Translations under genes and position numbers: made by a program | Assembly (NCBI RefSeq): GCF_002982075.1 | Contig: NZ_PUEJ01000005.1 | Location: 1-64,000 of the forward strand | DNA length: 64,000 bases | Source of the DNA: Labrys okinawensis | Lineage (GTDB): Bacteria; Pseudomonadota; Alphaproteobacteria; Rhizobiales; Labraceae | Direction of reading: 5' to 3' | The notes under the pieces: model-generated | Databases searched by the model: none | What the model saw: only the letters and a program-made list of their open reading frames with translations | Told to the model about the DNA's origin: nothing | In this document: in pieces, positions 38,903-46,373 of the stretch | How positions within the stretch are numbered: the stretch's first letter is position 1 | How the letters are laid out: the number at the start of each line of letters is the position of its first letter

Positions 38903-39646
38903 TCAGGCCAGGGCCTTGCCGGCGTTTTCGGATTCGATTTCTTGCCTCGGCGGGCACGTCGGCCCGAAGATAGGTTCGAAGCTCTGGCGCAAGGCGAGAT
39001 CGACATCATCCAGCGTCACCGGCAAGCCGAGATCGACCAGGCTGGTCACGCCATGGTCGCGGACCCCGCACGGCACGATGCCGGAGAAATGGTCGAGCTC
39101 GGGTTCCACATTGATGGCGATGCCGTGGAAGGAGACCCATCGCTTGAGACGGATGCCGATGGCGGCGATCTTGTCTTCGGCAGTTTCGCCGCGCTCGGGG
39201 CGCCTCACCCAGACACCGACCCGATCCTCGCGGCGCTCGCCCCGGACGTGAAAGGCCCAGAGCGTATCGATCAGCCAAGCCTCCAGCGCCGTCACCAGCC
39301 GCCTTACGTCCTGGCGGCGGCGCTTGAGATCGAGCATGACATAGGCCACCCGCTGGCCGGGGCCGTGATAGGTGTATTGCCCGCCGCGCCCGGTCTGGTG
39401 CACCGGGAAGCGATCCGAGGCGACCAGATCCTCCTGTCGAGCCGAGGTGCCAGCGGTATAGAGGGGCGGATGTTCGAGCAGCCAGACGCACTCGCCGGCC
39501 GTTCCGTCGGCGATCGCCGTTGCCCTGGCCTCCATGGCCGCAATGGTTTCCTCATAGGGACTGAGGCCCGCAATCACCTGCCATTCCACCGGCGGAGAAT
39601 CGCCGTCAGGCAGGAAACTGTGGTCCATGGTGTTGCGGCTGGTCAC
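38903..39646 (-). CDS. lipB: Octanoyltransferase (lipoyl(octanoyl) transferase)
   Basis: LipB moves the octanoyl group from acyl-carrier protein to lipoyl domains, the first step of lipoate cofactor assembly. The 247-residue product contains [16 protein letters not shown], the [16 protein letters not shown] motif, the catalytic lysine segment [17 protein letters not shown] and the catalytic cysteine in [14 protein letters not shown]. It begins at ATG 39646 and is convergent with the DUF805 gene, with 13 bp between the ends. Confidence 0.95.
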   Translation of the reverse strand: MTSRNTMDHSFLPDGDSPPVEWQVIAGLSPYEETIAAMEARATAIADGTAGECVWLLEHPPLYTAGTSARQEDLVASDRFPVHQTGRGGQYTYHGPGQRVAYVMLDLKRRRQDVRRLVTALEAWLIDTLWAFHVRGERREDRVGVWVRRPERGETAEDKIAAIGIRLKRWVSFHGIAINVEPELDHFSGIVPCGVRDHGVTSLVDLGLPVTLDDVDLALRQSFEPIFGPTCPPRQEIESENAGKALA

Positions 39647-39745
39647 TGGATCGGTTCCAATCGGGGGAAGAGCCCTTCATATCGGCGGATATCGGCGCTT
39701 CGACAAGGCCTTGCATGCTAAGTGCAGGAAAAGCGTGAATTGCCC

Positions 39746-39774
39746 TTGCTGCCCTGTGATCGATCTGTTAGACG
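39746..39774 (+). promoter_or_regulatory. Putative promoter of tRNA-Leu
   Basis: TTGCTG (39746-39751), a 17-bp spacer and TAGACG (39769-39774) lie 54 bp upstream of the tRNA. The -10 resembles the TAGAAG found before the ribosomal operons. Confidence 0.4.
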
Positions 39775-39827
39775 ATGCCCCGCTTCACACGGCAGCGCGT
39801 TCTGCGAGCCGGCCTTGTGCAGCAACC

Positions 39828-39912
39828 GCGGTCATGGCGGAATTGGTAGACGCGCTACCTTGAGGTGGTAGTTGGGAGACCAGTGGAGGTTCGAGTCCTC
39901 TTGACCGCACCA
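39828..39912 (+). tRNA. tRNA-Leu (anticodon GAG)
   Basis: The 85-nt gene folds as a class II tRNA: acceptor GCGGTCA / TGACCGC, anticodon stem CTACC / GGTAG with loop TTGAGGT (anticodon GAG, reading CUC/CUU), a long variable arm and the T arm with GGTTCGAGTCC. The CCA end is encoded (ACCA). A perfect terminator follows 18 bp downstream. Confidence 0.95.
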
Positions 39913-39929
39913 TATTAGAGCAAAGCTCC

Positions 39930-39964
39930 AAAAGGGCGATCCAGCGATGGATCGCCCTTTTGTT
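39930..39964 (+). terminator. Intrinsic terminator after tRNA-Leu
   Basis: A perfect 13-bp stem AAAAGGGCGATCC / GGATCGCCCTTTT with loop AGCGAT (39930-39961) is followed by GTTT. The A tract on the left makes it work in both directions, so it can also end transcription of the convergent deacetylase gene. Confidence 0.85.
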
Positions 39965-39974
39965 TGCCCTGGAC

Positions 39975-40943
39975 CTAGTGCGGCGGCGCGCGCCTTGGCT
40001 GGCCGGCAGGCTTGCCCTGATTGGCAAGTATGCGTTCGGTCTGGGAGAACCAGCCGGCAGGCGCAGGCTTGGTTTCGAGCTCGCCGGGACCCGGCACGAT
40101 ATGCACGATTCGAAAGCCACGCCTTTTTAGTTCCTGGAGAAACTGGGGCAGCATCGCCACGGTGCGCGGTTGGATGTCGTGCAGGAGCACGATGCCGCCC
40201 TTGTTCTTCTCGAGCCGCCCGAGCACCAGCTCGAGTTCTTCCTGCGGTGTTTCCGGCTCCCAATCGCTTGCCCACAAATCGGCGCCGAACGCCACGACGT
40301 CGAGCGAGGCGAGCCATTGGTTGAGGGCAGGGGAGTCGGCAAAGCCGGGAAAGCGGAAGAAGGGCTGGTGCGGGCGTTCCCGCGCGACGCCCCATACCGC
40401 CTTGTCGACGGCATGATAGCCGTTCTCGATATCGGCGCGGGCCCGCTCGAAGGGCAGGCGCCGCAGGACGGGATGGGTCATTGAATGATAGGCGACGGTA
40501 TGTCCCTCTTTCGCGACCCGAGCGGCTAGAGCCGGGGTAGAAGCGGCGTTGCGGCCGATCATGAAGAAGGTGGCCTTGACGCATTGGTTCGAAAGAGCGT
40601 CGAGGATCTTCTCCGTACGCCCCGGCATCGGCCCATCGTCGAAGGTCAGCACCACCTCTCCCGGGGCCAGTCGCAAGGTCTGGGGATAGGTCTTGAGGCC
40701 CACCGCGCCGCCGCCGACGGTGCCGACGGGCAGCGTGCGCGACACGCCCAGCGCCTCCGGTGGGCAGCCTGCGAGGCTGGAAGCAGGCAGGGCGCAAGCA
40801 AGGGCGGCCAAGCAGAACGTCCCGGCAAGACGCAGGGATGGGCCTAGCCGGGAAGTTCCGCAAATATTCGATGCCTTGCAGGCCCCCCGCGATCGCGCCC
40901 GTGGCTCAATCACGAGAAGTTTGCTTAGGGCCGAGACTTTCAT
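39975..40943 (-). CDS. Secreted polysaccharide deacetylase (NodB-like)
   Basis: A carbohydrate esterase family 4 protein that removes acetyl groups from amino sugars in peptidoglycan, chitin or capsule. The 322-residue product, MKVSALSKLLVIEPRARS, has a long basic N-terminus before a signal-like hydrophobic stretch (LAGTFCLAALACALPASSLA). Domain motifs: VLTFDDGPMPG (motif 1 Asp-Asp), HSMTHP (motif 2 His pair), FFRFPGFADS (motif 3), DWEPETP and IVLLHDI (motif 5 His). The frame remains open far upstream, but that part has no similarity. It is divergent from a GH25 gene, 156 bp apart. Confidence 0.88.
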   Translation of the reverse strand: MKVSALSKLLVIEPRARSRGACKASNICGTSRLGPSLRLAGTFCLAALACALPASSLAGCPPEALGVSRTLPVGTVGGGAVGLKTYPQTLRLAPGEVVLTFDDGPMPGRTEKILDALSNQCVKATFFMIGRNAASTPALAARVAKEGHTVAYHSMTHPVLRRLPFERARADIENGYHAVDKAVWGVARERPHQPFFRFPGFADSPALNQWLASLDVVAFGADLWASDWEPETPQEELELVLGRLEKNKGGIVLLHDIQPRTVAMLPQFLQELKRRGFRIVHIVPGPGELETKPAPAGWFSQTERILANQGKPAGQPRRAPPH

Positions 40944-41099
40944 GATAGGATTTGACCGGTAATAGGGGATGATTCGCCTGATAAGCGTGTTTGCGAGCCG
41001 AGTCTTCAAAGATTTTTGTCGACAGTGAGAAGCGGTTAAGCTTCTCTCTCTACCCTGTGTTTCCAGTCGTTGAAGTGCCGGGCGTAACGGCCATTCATA

Positions 41100-41867
41100 A
41101 TGGGTATCACAATGCGATCGCTGTCGCGCTTCATGCAACGCGGATTGATTGCAGCGGGCGTGCTGTTGCTCAGCGCCTGCTCGACCGTCCAGCAGGCCTA
41201 TCCCGAGGCGAGCAGATTTCCTGTTCACGGCATCGACGTCTCGAAATATCAGGGCGTCATCGATTGGAACGCCGCAGCCCGGGGAGGCGTGCGCTTCGCC
41301 TATCTGAAGGCGACCGAAGGCGGTGATCGCCTCGACGACAAATTCAAGGCCAATTGGGAAGGAGCCCGCGCCGCGGGCATACCCACCGGCGCCTATCATT
41401 TCTATTATTTCTGCCGGCCGGTGGAGGACCAGGTCGCCTGGTTCAAGACTCATGTGCCACCGGCGAGTGACGCTTTGCCGCCGGTTCTCGACATGGAGTG
41501 GAACCATCTCTCGCCGACCTGCAAGCTGCGCCCGCCGGCCCAGAAGATCCATGCCGACATGGCGGTCTTCCTGCGGGAGATGGAGCGCTTCTATGGCAAG
41601 AAGCCGATCATCTACACCACGGTGGATTTCCACCGCGAGATCCTGACCGGCGAACTGGAGAACTATCCCTTCTGGGTGCGTTCGGTAAAGGGCCATCCTT
41701 CCGGGCGCTACGGCAAGCGGTCCTGGGCTTTCTGGCAATACACGGCCACCGGTTCGGTGCCGGGAGTCCAGGGCCAGGTCGACCGTAACGCCTTTGCCGG
41801 TTCCGAGCAGCAATGGCAAGACTTCCTGGCCCAGAACATCGCCACCGGCAGTATCGCCGCCAATTGA
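41100..41867 (+). CDS. GH25-family lysozyme-like lipoprotein
   Basis: A muramidase-type glycoside hydrolase that cleaves peptidoglycan. The 255-residue product has a lipoprotein signal with the lipobox LLSAC (Cys near residue 27), so it is membrane-anchored. GH25 features: HGIDVSKYQGVIDWNAA (Asp), FAYLKATEGG, GAYHFYYFCRP, VLDMEWN (catalytic Asp-Glu) and WAFWQYTATGSVPG. An alternative ATG is 12 bases downstream. Together with the divergent deacetylase, it suggests a small cell-wall modification locus. Confidence 0.9.
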   Translation: MGITMRSLSRFMQRGLIAAGVLLLSACSTVQQAYPEASRFPVHGIDVSKYQGVIDWNAAARGGVRFAYLKATEGGDRLDDKFKANWEGARAAGIPTGAYHFYYFCRPVEDQVAWFKTHVPPASDALPPVLDMEWNHLSPTCKLRPPAQKIHADMAVFLREMERFYGKKPIIYTTVDFHREILTGELENYPFWVRSVKGHPSGRYGKRSWAFWQYTATGSVPGVQGQVDRNAFAGSEQQWQDFLAQNIATGSIAAN

Positions 41868-41904
41868 GGTTCAATGCCGTTGGGAGCGCCGATAATGCTT
41901 CGCC

Positions 41905-42168
41905 TTAGTCGATCCGTACCGGTCCGAGCCGGTAGACGCCCTTGAAATCGTCGGGATCGGCTGGCGCGCCCTTGCGATAGATCACCAGCCGGCCTTCCTT
42001 GGCCAGGCGCACCACGATACGGCGCAGTGGCTGCATCAGGGGCCCCCATTGATCGGCGGCCTTGCCGCCGACCTCCTGCGCGATGTCCGCCGGAGCCAGG
42101 GTCTTGCCCACCGGCAGGGTTGCGATCAGGCGGAGGGCCGTCTGTTCGAGTGCGTCCTTGTCTACCAT
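41905..42168 (-). CDS. DUF3253 family protein
   Basis: A small 87-residue helical protein starting MVDKDALEQTALRLIATLPV and ending FKGVYRLGPVRID. The layout LAPADIAQEVGG, LMQPLRRIVVRLAKEGRLVI, YRKGAPADPDDFKG fits DUF3253, a short winged-helix-like family without a known role. The frame is open upstream of the chosen ATG but lacks similarity. It is convergent with the GH25 gene. Confidence 0.75.
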   Translation of the reverse strand: MVDKDALEQTALRLIATLPVGKTLAPADIAQEVGGKAADQWGPLMQPLRRIVVRLAKEGRLVIYRKGAPADPDDFKGVYRLGPVRID

Positions 42169-42297
42169 TGAACTCACGATCTGGATGGGAGAGCTGTGTT
42201 GGGCGCTTCTTGGCAAACGCACTATTCGTTTCTCGATCGATTCTCCGCGTTGGTGGCCGATGTCTGAAGAGAGTACCGGCCACCGCGAAGCAATCGT

Positions 42298-42789
42298 CTA
42301 GCAGAGGAATTTGCCGGGTGCGCAACCGCCACTTGGTGCGGGTTTGCTGGGGGATGGTGCAGCGGGAGCCGGTGAAGGGCTTTCGATGCGGGGGGCGCTT
42401 GGAGCAGCCGGTGATGGCGGTTCGACCCGAGGTGCCGGTGCCGACCATCCCGGGCGGGACAGGCCAGGAGAAGCACCGACATCAGAAGTCGTCGGGCGTG
42501 GAAACACCCTTCCTCCAGATCCCGGTGTCGCGCCAGGCTCCAAGCCCGATCCCGGTGTTCCACTAGGCGGCGTGCCGGGAGTGCCGGGGAAAAAGCGACC
42601 GGGGCCGGGGTCTGGTCTGCCGGGGCGCGGCCGGCCATGGCGGCGATAGCGTCGATCATCACCATAATAGCCGCCGCCATAATAGCCGGGGTCACTGTAA
42701 TAAGGCCGATCGGAACCACCATCACCAGGTACAGCGCAGCTTGCCAGGGGGAGGGTGAGCAGACCGGCAAGCAAGAGCATTTTCTTCAT
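42298..42789 (-). CDS. Proline-rich lipoprotein of unknown function
   Basis: A 163-residue product with a lipoprotein signal (MKKMLLLAGLLTLPLASCAV, lipobox cysteine at residue 18). A short glycine/tyrosine-rich segment (GYYGGGYYGDDRRYRRHG) and a long proline/serine-rich tail follow, ending CAPGKFLC with two cysteines. No domain is recognised. It is probably an outer-membrane or periplasmic anchored protein, with a disordered spacer. The start is at ATG 42789. Confidence 0.65.
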   Translation of the reverse strand: MKKMLLLAGLLTLPLASCAVPGDGGSDRPYYSDPGYYGGGYYGDDRRYRRHGRPRPGRPDPGPGRFFPGTPGTPPSGTPGSGLEPGATPGSGGRVFPRPTTSDVGASPGLSRPGWSAPAPRVEPPSPAAPSAPRIESPSPAPAAPSPSKPAPSGGCAPGKFLC

Positions 42790-42949
42790 GGGCACGACTC
42801 TCAGATGCATTGCAGTTCGTGGGTGGGACAATGAAGGCGCTCCCGCCAGCTTGCAACTGGATGTTTGGCACCAGGGTCGTTAAACCGCGTTGTCATAGGG
42901 CATGTTGACGAAAGCAAATCTCCGTTTGCACCTCCAAGCTGGAGGCGGC

Positions 42950-43624
42950 ATGGTGCGGCCCGTGCTGGAGTACGCCCCCTTGAAACTGATCATCGGCAAC
43001 AAGAACTATTCTTCCTGGTCCATGCGCCCTTGGCTGGCGGCGAAGTCGGCCGGCATCCGTTTCGAGGAGCAGATCATCTGGCTGCGTCATCCCGAGACCT
43101 CCGCGATGATCAAGGCGACTTCGGCAGCCGGCAAGGTGCCCATTCTCATCCATGGCGACATCATGGTGCACGAATCCATCGCCATCCTCGAATATCTGGC
43201 CGAGATCGCTCCGAATCTCTGGCCTGAGGATCGCGAGAGCCGGGCTCATGCCCGCGCCATCAGCGCGGAGATCCATGCCGGTTTCCTGCCGCTGCGCCGC
43301 AACTGCCCGATGAACATCAAGCGCCAGCCCAAAGCGATTGCGCTCGACGACGAAACGCGGGCCAGCGTGGAAAGAGTGGTGGATCTCATCATCGATTGCC
43401 GCACGCGTTTCGGCAGCGGCGGCGATTTCCTGTTCGGTGCGGATTTCAACAATGCCGATGCAATGTGGGCACCGGTAGTGAATCGGCTTCACGCCTATGA
43501 CATCAAGGTCCCGGCTGCGGTACGCCGCTATATGGAGGCAGTGATGACGACGCCGATGTGGCGTGAGTGGGAGGCGGCCGCCCTCGAGGAAACCGAAACG
43601 ATCGTCGACATCGATTCAGTGTGA
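42950..43624 (+). CDS. Glutathione S-transferase family protein
   Basis: A cytosolic GST-like protein of 224 residues from ATG 42950, which has GGAGG four bases upstream; a start 16 codons earlier lacks such a site. The thioredoxin-like N-terminal domain has LIIGNKNYSSWSMRPWL, resembling the maleylacetoacetate isomerase/zeta-like serine site, and GKVPILIHGDIMVHESIAIL. The C-terminal helical domain contains FGADFNNADAMWAPVVNRL. The substrate is unknown. Its stop overlaps the DUF1489 start. Confidence 0.88.
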   Translation: MVRPVLEYAPLKLIIGNKNYSSWSMRPWLAAKSAGIRFEEQIIWLRHPETSAMIKATSAAGKVPILIHGDIMVHESIAILEYLAEIAPNLWPEDRESRAHARAISAEIHAGFLPLRRNCPMNIKRQPKAIALDDETRASVERVVDLIIDCRTRFGSGGDFLFGADFNNADAMWAPVVNRLHAYDIKVPAAVRRYMEAVMTTPMWREWEAAALEETETIVDIDSV

Positions 43625-44043
43625 TGAGCCTCAACCTGATCAAGCTGTGTGTCGGCGCCGAATCGATCGCCGACCTGGAAGAATGGATCGCCCTGCGCTT
43701 GCGCCTGGCAGGCGAACAGATCCATACCACCCGCATGATGCCGAAGAATCGCGAGGCGATCCTTGGCGGCGGCTCCCTCTATTGGGTGATCAAGGGCATC
43801 GTGTCCTGCCGGCAGCGCATTACGGATTTGCGGGCGCGCCGTGACGAGGACGGCATCTCGCGCTGCGATATCGTGCTCGATCCGGTGGTCGTCGCGGTCG
43901 ATCCCCGTCCGCGCGGCCCGTTCCAGGGCTGGCGCTACCTCAGCGCGGCCGATGCCCCGCCCGATCTTGCCACCGCCGGTTCGGCCGATGCCGACCTGCC
44001 GATAGAGCTGCAGCGCGAGTTGCGCACCATCGGCCTCGTCTGA
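43624..44043 (+). CDS. DUF1489 family protein
   Basis: A 139-residue protein starting MSLNLIKLCVGAESIADLEE, the recognised start of DUF1489, a family almost confined to alphaproteobacteria. Further features are GGSLYWVIKGIVSCRQRI and FQGWRYLSAADAPPDL. No function is known. It is coupled to the GST gene by a one-base overlap. Confidence 0.88.
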   Translation: MSLNLIKLCVGAESIADLEEWIALRLRLAGEQIHTTRMMPKNREAILGGGSLYWVIKGIVSCRQRITDLRARRDEDGISRCDIVLDPVVVAVDPRPRGPFQGWRYLSAADAPPDLATAGSADADLPIELQRELRTIGLV

Positions 44044-44255
44044 GCCTGGAAGCCGTTATGGCCCGCGAATAGCTTCGCGACAGCTGCAAGGCGTGTTCAC
44101 GCTATAGTCACACTCCATGCGTCATTATGGCACGCAATCGCCGCTTACCTGAACGTTATTCGTTATCAAGCGTTAACCATGACGTGTGCAGGATGGCACT
44201 TCGAAGTTTCACCGCTCTGGCATCATGGCCGTAAGTTGAGTGGATGGAGGAAGCC

Positions 44256-44615
44256 ATGTTGATCGCAAGTACAGAAGGGCAGGGCTGGTGCTACGAAGTC
44301 ATCGCGCAGTCTGACGGCTTTCTCGTCCAGGCTCGCGATCTCGATACCGGCGAAGTTTCCCTGAACGAAATCACCCTGTTCCGCACCTCGCCGGTCGCTT
44401 TGGCGTATGCCGATATGGCAGCCGCAGCGGATCGCTTCGCGGCGTCCCGGCTCGAAGAAGTCGAGGACTGGCAGACCCTCGCCGACGATTACCATCACGA
44501 ACTGGATCGTTTCACCGCCATTCGCGATCGCCTGTCCGATGATGGGGTTGGTGGCGCCTTGCTTCGCTGCAGCCGGGCGGGTTCGTTGCGCGATCAGGCC
44601 TATCGGCTGCATTGA
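44256..44615 (+). CDS. Hypothetical protein, 119 residues
   Basis: No family is recognised. The ATG at 44256 was chosen because GGAGG lies 5-9 bases upstream; the ATG at 44244 would place that site inside the gene. The product, MLIASTEGQGWCYEVIAQSD, begins as a beta-rich segment and continues as acidic helices (SRLEEVEDWQTLADDYHHEL), without signal or membrane segments. It is 5 bp from the convergent PAS gene. Confidence 0.65.
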   Translation: MLIASTEGQGWCYEVIAQSDGFLVQARDLDTGEVSLNEITLFRTSPVALAYADMAAAADRFAASRLEEVEDWQTLADDYHHELDRFTAIRDRLSDDGVGGALLRCSRAGSLRDQAYRLH

Positions 44616-44619
44616 CCGG

Positions 44620-45195
44620 TCAGGCGCTGGCCTTGCCGCCCTCGACCAGGGTGAGATGGCCATAACGGCGGGTGCCGGTGGGCAGAGCCGCACGGCGCTG
44701 GATACGCGACGTCGCCGGGATTTCCTCCACCGAGACGATGTCGAAACGCGAAATGGGATGCAGGCCGATCCAATAGGGGGCCTCGCCTGGTGTGAGGCTG
44801 CCCAGGATACGCGAATTGGCCTTGCCGCGATGATGGAGCGGCAGAAGCAACAGTTCCAAATCGAGACAATGACCTTGCAGCGTGCTGCCGTTCAGCGCGA
44901 CCACCCGCGCCGTCAGGTCCGACGATACCGCCGTCAGCAGGTCCGCTAGGCCGGTTCGATCGCTCCAGCGATCCAGCAGGGAAGCTCCGCGCAGTTCCTG
45001 GCCCAGCAGGGCGCACATGCGGGTTCCGGCCAGCCGGAAAGGAAAGCTGCGATTCCTATCGATCTCCACAATGAAGGTATCGCCGAGCACGCGTCGGATG
45101 GCGGCTGGATCGATGTCGATGCGTTCGGGGGCCGGCCTCTGGCCGCGCAACTGATCCCAATAGCCGTAGAGGTCGCGTGTCGCCGTATTCTTCAT
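44620..45195 (-). CDS. PAS domain protein (PAS_5 family)
   Basis: A 191-residue single-domain protein of the alphaproteobacterial PAS_5 family. The family start TRDLYGYWDQLRGQRPAPER is at residues 5-24, followed by DIDPAAIRRVLGDTFIVEID and FPFRLAGTRMCALLGQELRG. The ligand and output are unknown, since no effector domain is attached. The ATG at 45195 was chosen; the frame is open for 11 codons upstream, within a repeat element. Confidence 0.82.
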   Translation of the reverse strand: MKNTATRDLYGYWDQLRGQRPAPERIDIDPAAIRRVLGDTFIVEIDRNRSFPFRLAGTRMCALLGQELRGASLLDRWSDRTGLADLLTAVSSDLTARVVALNGSTLQGHCLDLELLLLPLHHRGKANSRILGSLTPGEAPYWIGLHPISRFDIVSVEEIPATSRIQRRAALPTGTRRYGHLTLVEGGKASA

Positions 45196-45207
45196 TGGTC
45201 TGCCACC

Positions 45208-45260
45208 CCCGGAGCAAAGCGCGTTCATGGCTGATCGCTTTTTGCTCTAACTCTCTGTTT
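45208..45260 (-). repeat. Dispersed GAGTTAGAGCAAA...ATGAACGCGC repeat, copy 1
   Basis: On the minus strand this reads GAGTTAGAGCAAAAAGCG, then ATCAGCC and ATGAACGCGCTTTGCTCCGG. About 85 percent of it matches a second copy at 50651-50697. The AGAGCAAA and TTTGCTC parts can pair as a hairpin. Confidence 0.7.
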
Positions 45261-45430
45261 CCGAGCCAAACCGAAGGATGGTCTCGGGCGTCCTGCGATT
45301 TTTCGAGTCATGCGCGCGACCCGAACGCGCTCCCGTCCGTCTCAGGCCGGCGAGAAGGCGACGATAGCACCGGCGAGGGAGCTGACGGCAGAGGGCAGGA
45401 TGGTTACCGACTGGAAACGAATTATTAATG

Positions 45431-45446
45431 TTAACAAAAGGTTAAC
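45431..45446 (+). promoter_or_regulatory. Perfect CtrA-type box TTAA-N7-TTAAC
   Basis: TTAA (45431-45434), seven bases CAAAAGG and TTAAC (45442-45446) match the alphaproteobacterial CtrA consensus exactly. It is 72 bp upstream of the rhomboid-like gene start. cckA, which encodes the kinase at the top of the CtrA phosphorelay, is in the same window. Confidence 0.55.
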
Positions 45447-45517
45447 GGCGCCGAATCGATGTTAAGAATGGCGGGGTGGCTGGCCATGGTTTGCTTCCTG
45501 CTTCAGGAGATACTTCT

Positions 45518-46267
45518 TTGTCATTGAAATCGCGCGGCAATATCGAACCGCCAGCGGCCTTCAACGTCCCGGCGGTCGTCCTGCTGCTCACCGGCCTCAT
45601 CGTCATTGTTCACATTGCGCGGGCGGTAATGCCCGTGAGCTGGAGCGCCTGGCTGGTCGGTGTTTTCGCTTTTACGCCGCTGCGCTACGATCCGTCATTC
45701 GCGGAGAGCATTGCCTGGCCTGGCGGGCATATTGCCGACATTGTCGGATTCCTGACCTGTTTCTTTCTCCAGTCCGATCCGGGCACTCTGATGATCAACG
45801 GAGCGGCATTGTTGATCCTGGGGGCCGCCGTGGCCTGGCGCTTCGGCACCTGGCGTTTTCTGGTCTTCACCGCTCTATGCATCGTTGCAGGCTCGTTTAC
45901 CTGCCTGTTGTTCTACTGGGGCAGCGCAGCCGCCATGGTCGGGGCGGGCGGTGGTTTGTCCGGCCTGTTCGCAGCTTCGATCCATTTTCTCTTTAAGGGC
46001 GGGTCGGCGATGGCGGCGTTTCGGGTCGCCGGCGGCGCGGCCTTTCGCAAGCCGGCCTGGACCTTGCGCGACGCCCTGGCGGACCAGAATGTGCGCATCT
46101 GGCTCGCTGTCTTCGCCTTCATCACGGCGTGGAACGCCGTGAGCCCGCTGATCCTTACCACGTCACAGGTGGTGCCCGGCTGGCCGGCCAATATAGGCGG
46201 CTTTCTGGCAGGCCTGGTTCTCTTTCGCTTTTTCGACCGGCAGCCGCGGCTGCGCCGGGTCGTCTGA
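45518..46267 (+). CDS. Rhomboid-like membrane protein lacking the catalytic histidine
   Basis: A protein of 249 residues with about six membrane segments related to rhomboid intramembrane proteases. The serine motif is kept (GAGGGLSGLFAAS, Ser148), followed by the long cytoplasmic insert common in rhizobial members. The final segment reads PANIGGFLAGLVLFRFFD, with Asn225 at the place where active enzymes have the histidine of AHxxG. The usual HxxxN of an earlier segment is also not evident. It is therefore probably a pseudoprotease. The TTG at 45518 follows AGGAGA by 7 bases. A perfect CtrA box lies upstream. Confidence 0.78.
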   Translation: MSLKSRGNIEPPAAFNVPAVVLLLTGLIVIVHIARAVMPVSWSAWLVGVFAFTPLRYDPSFAESIAWPGGHIADIVGFLTCFFLQSDPGTLMINGAALLILGAAVAWRFGTWRFLVFTALCIVAGSFTCLLFYWGSAAAMVGAGGGLSGLFAASIHFLFKGGSAMAAFRVAGGAAFRKPAWTLRDALADQNVRIWLAVFAFITAWNAVSPLILTTSQVVPGWPANIGGFLAGLVLFRFFDRQPRLRRVV

Positions 46268-46295
46268 ACTTAGAGAAAAATGACCTTTCTCCGAA

Positions 46296-46372
46296 TGGTC
46301 TTTTGCTCTAACTCCTTGTTTGACGGTTTTCTCAATCGAAAAGTCGATCGGCTTTTCTGGAAAAAACGTCAA
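46296..46372 (+). repeat. Dispersed GCTCTAACTCC repeat, copy 3
   Basis: TTTTGCTCTAACTCCTTGTT is almost the same as 45240-45260. It continues with TTTGACG and, 40 bp on, CGTCAAA (inverted). It lies in the gap between the convergent rhomboid-like and folKP genes. Confidence 0.6.
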
Positions 46373-46373
46373 A

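Larger units (their letters stand above)
45196..45517. other. Intergenic region with repeat and CtrA-type box
   Basis: 322 bp without a gene. It carries a repeat copy (45208-45260), a GC-rich middle part and a run of TTAA-containing sequence (45424-45464) with a perfect CtrA-type site. Promoters of both the PAS gene and the rhomboid-like gene must lie here. Confidence 0.6.

Noticed and set aside
40944-41819. Upstream extension of the polysaccharide deacetylase frame
   Set aside because: The frame stays open across the divergent GH25 gene, but the domain, hydrophobic export segment and plausible start all lie at 39975-40943.
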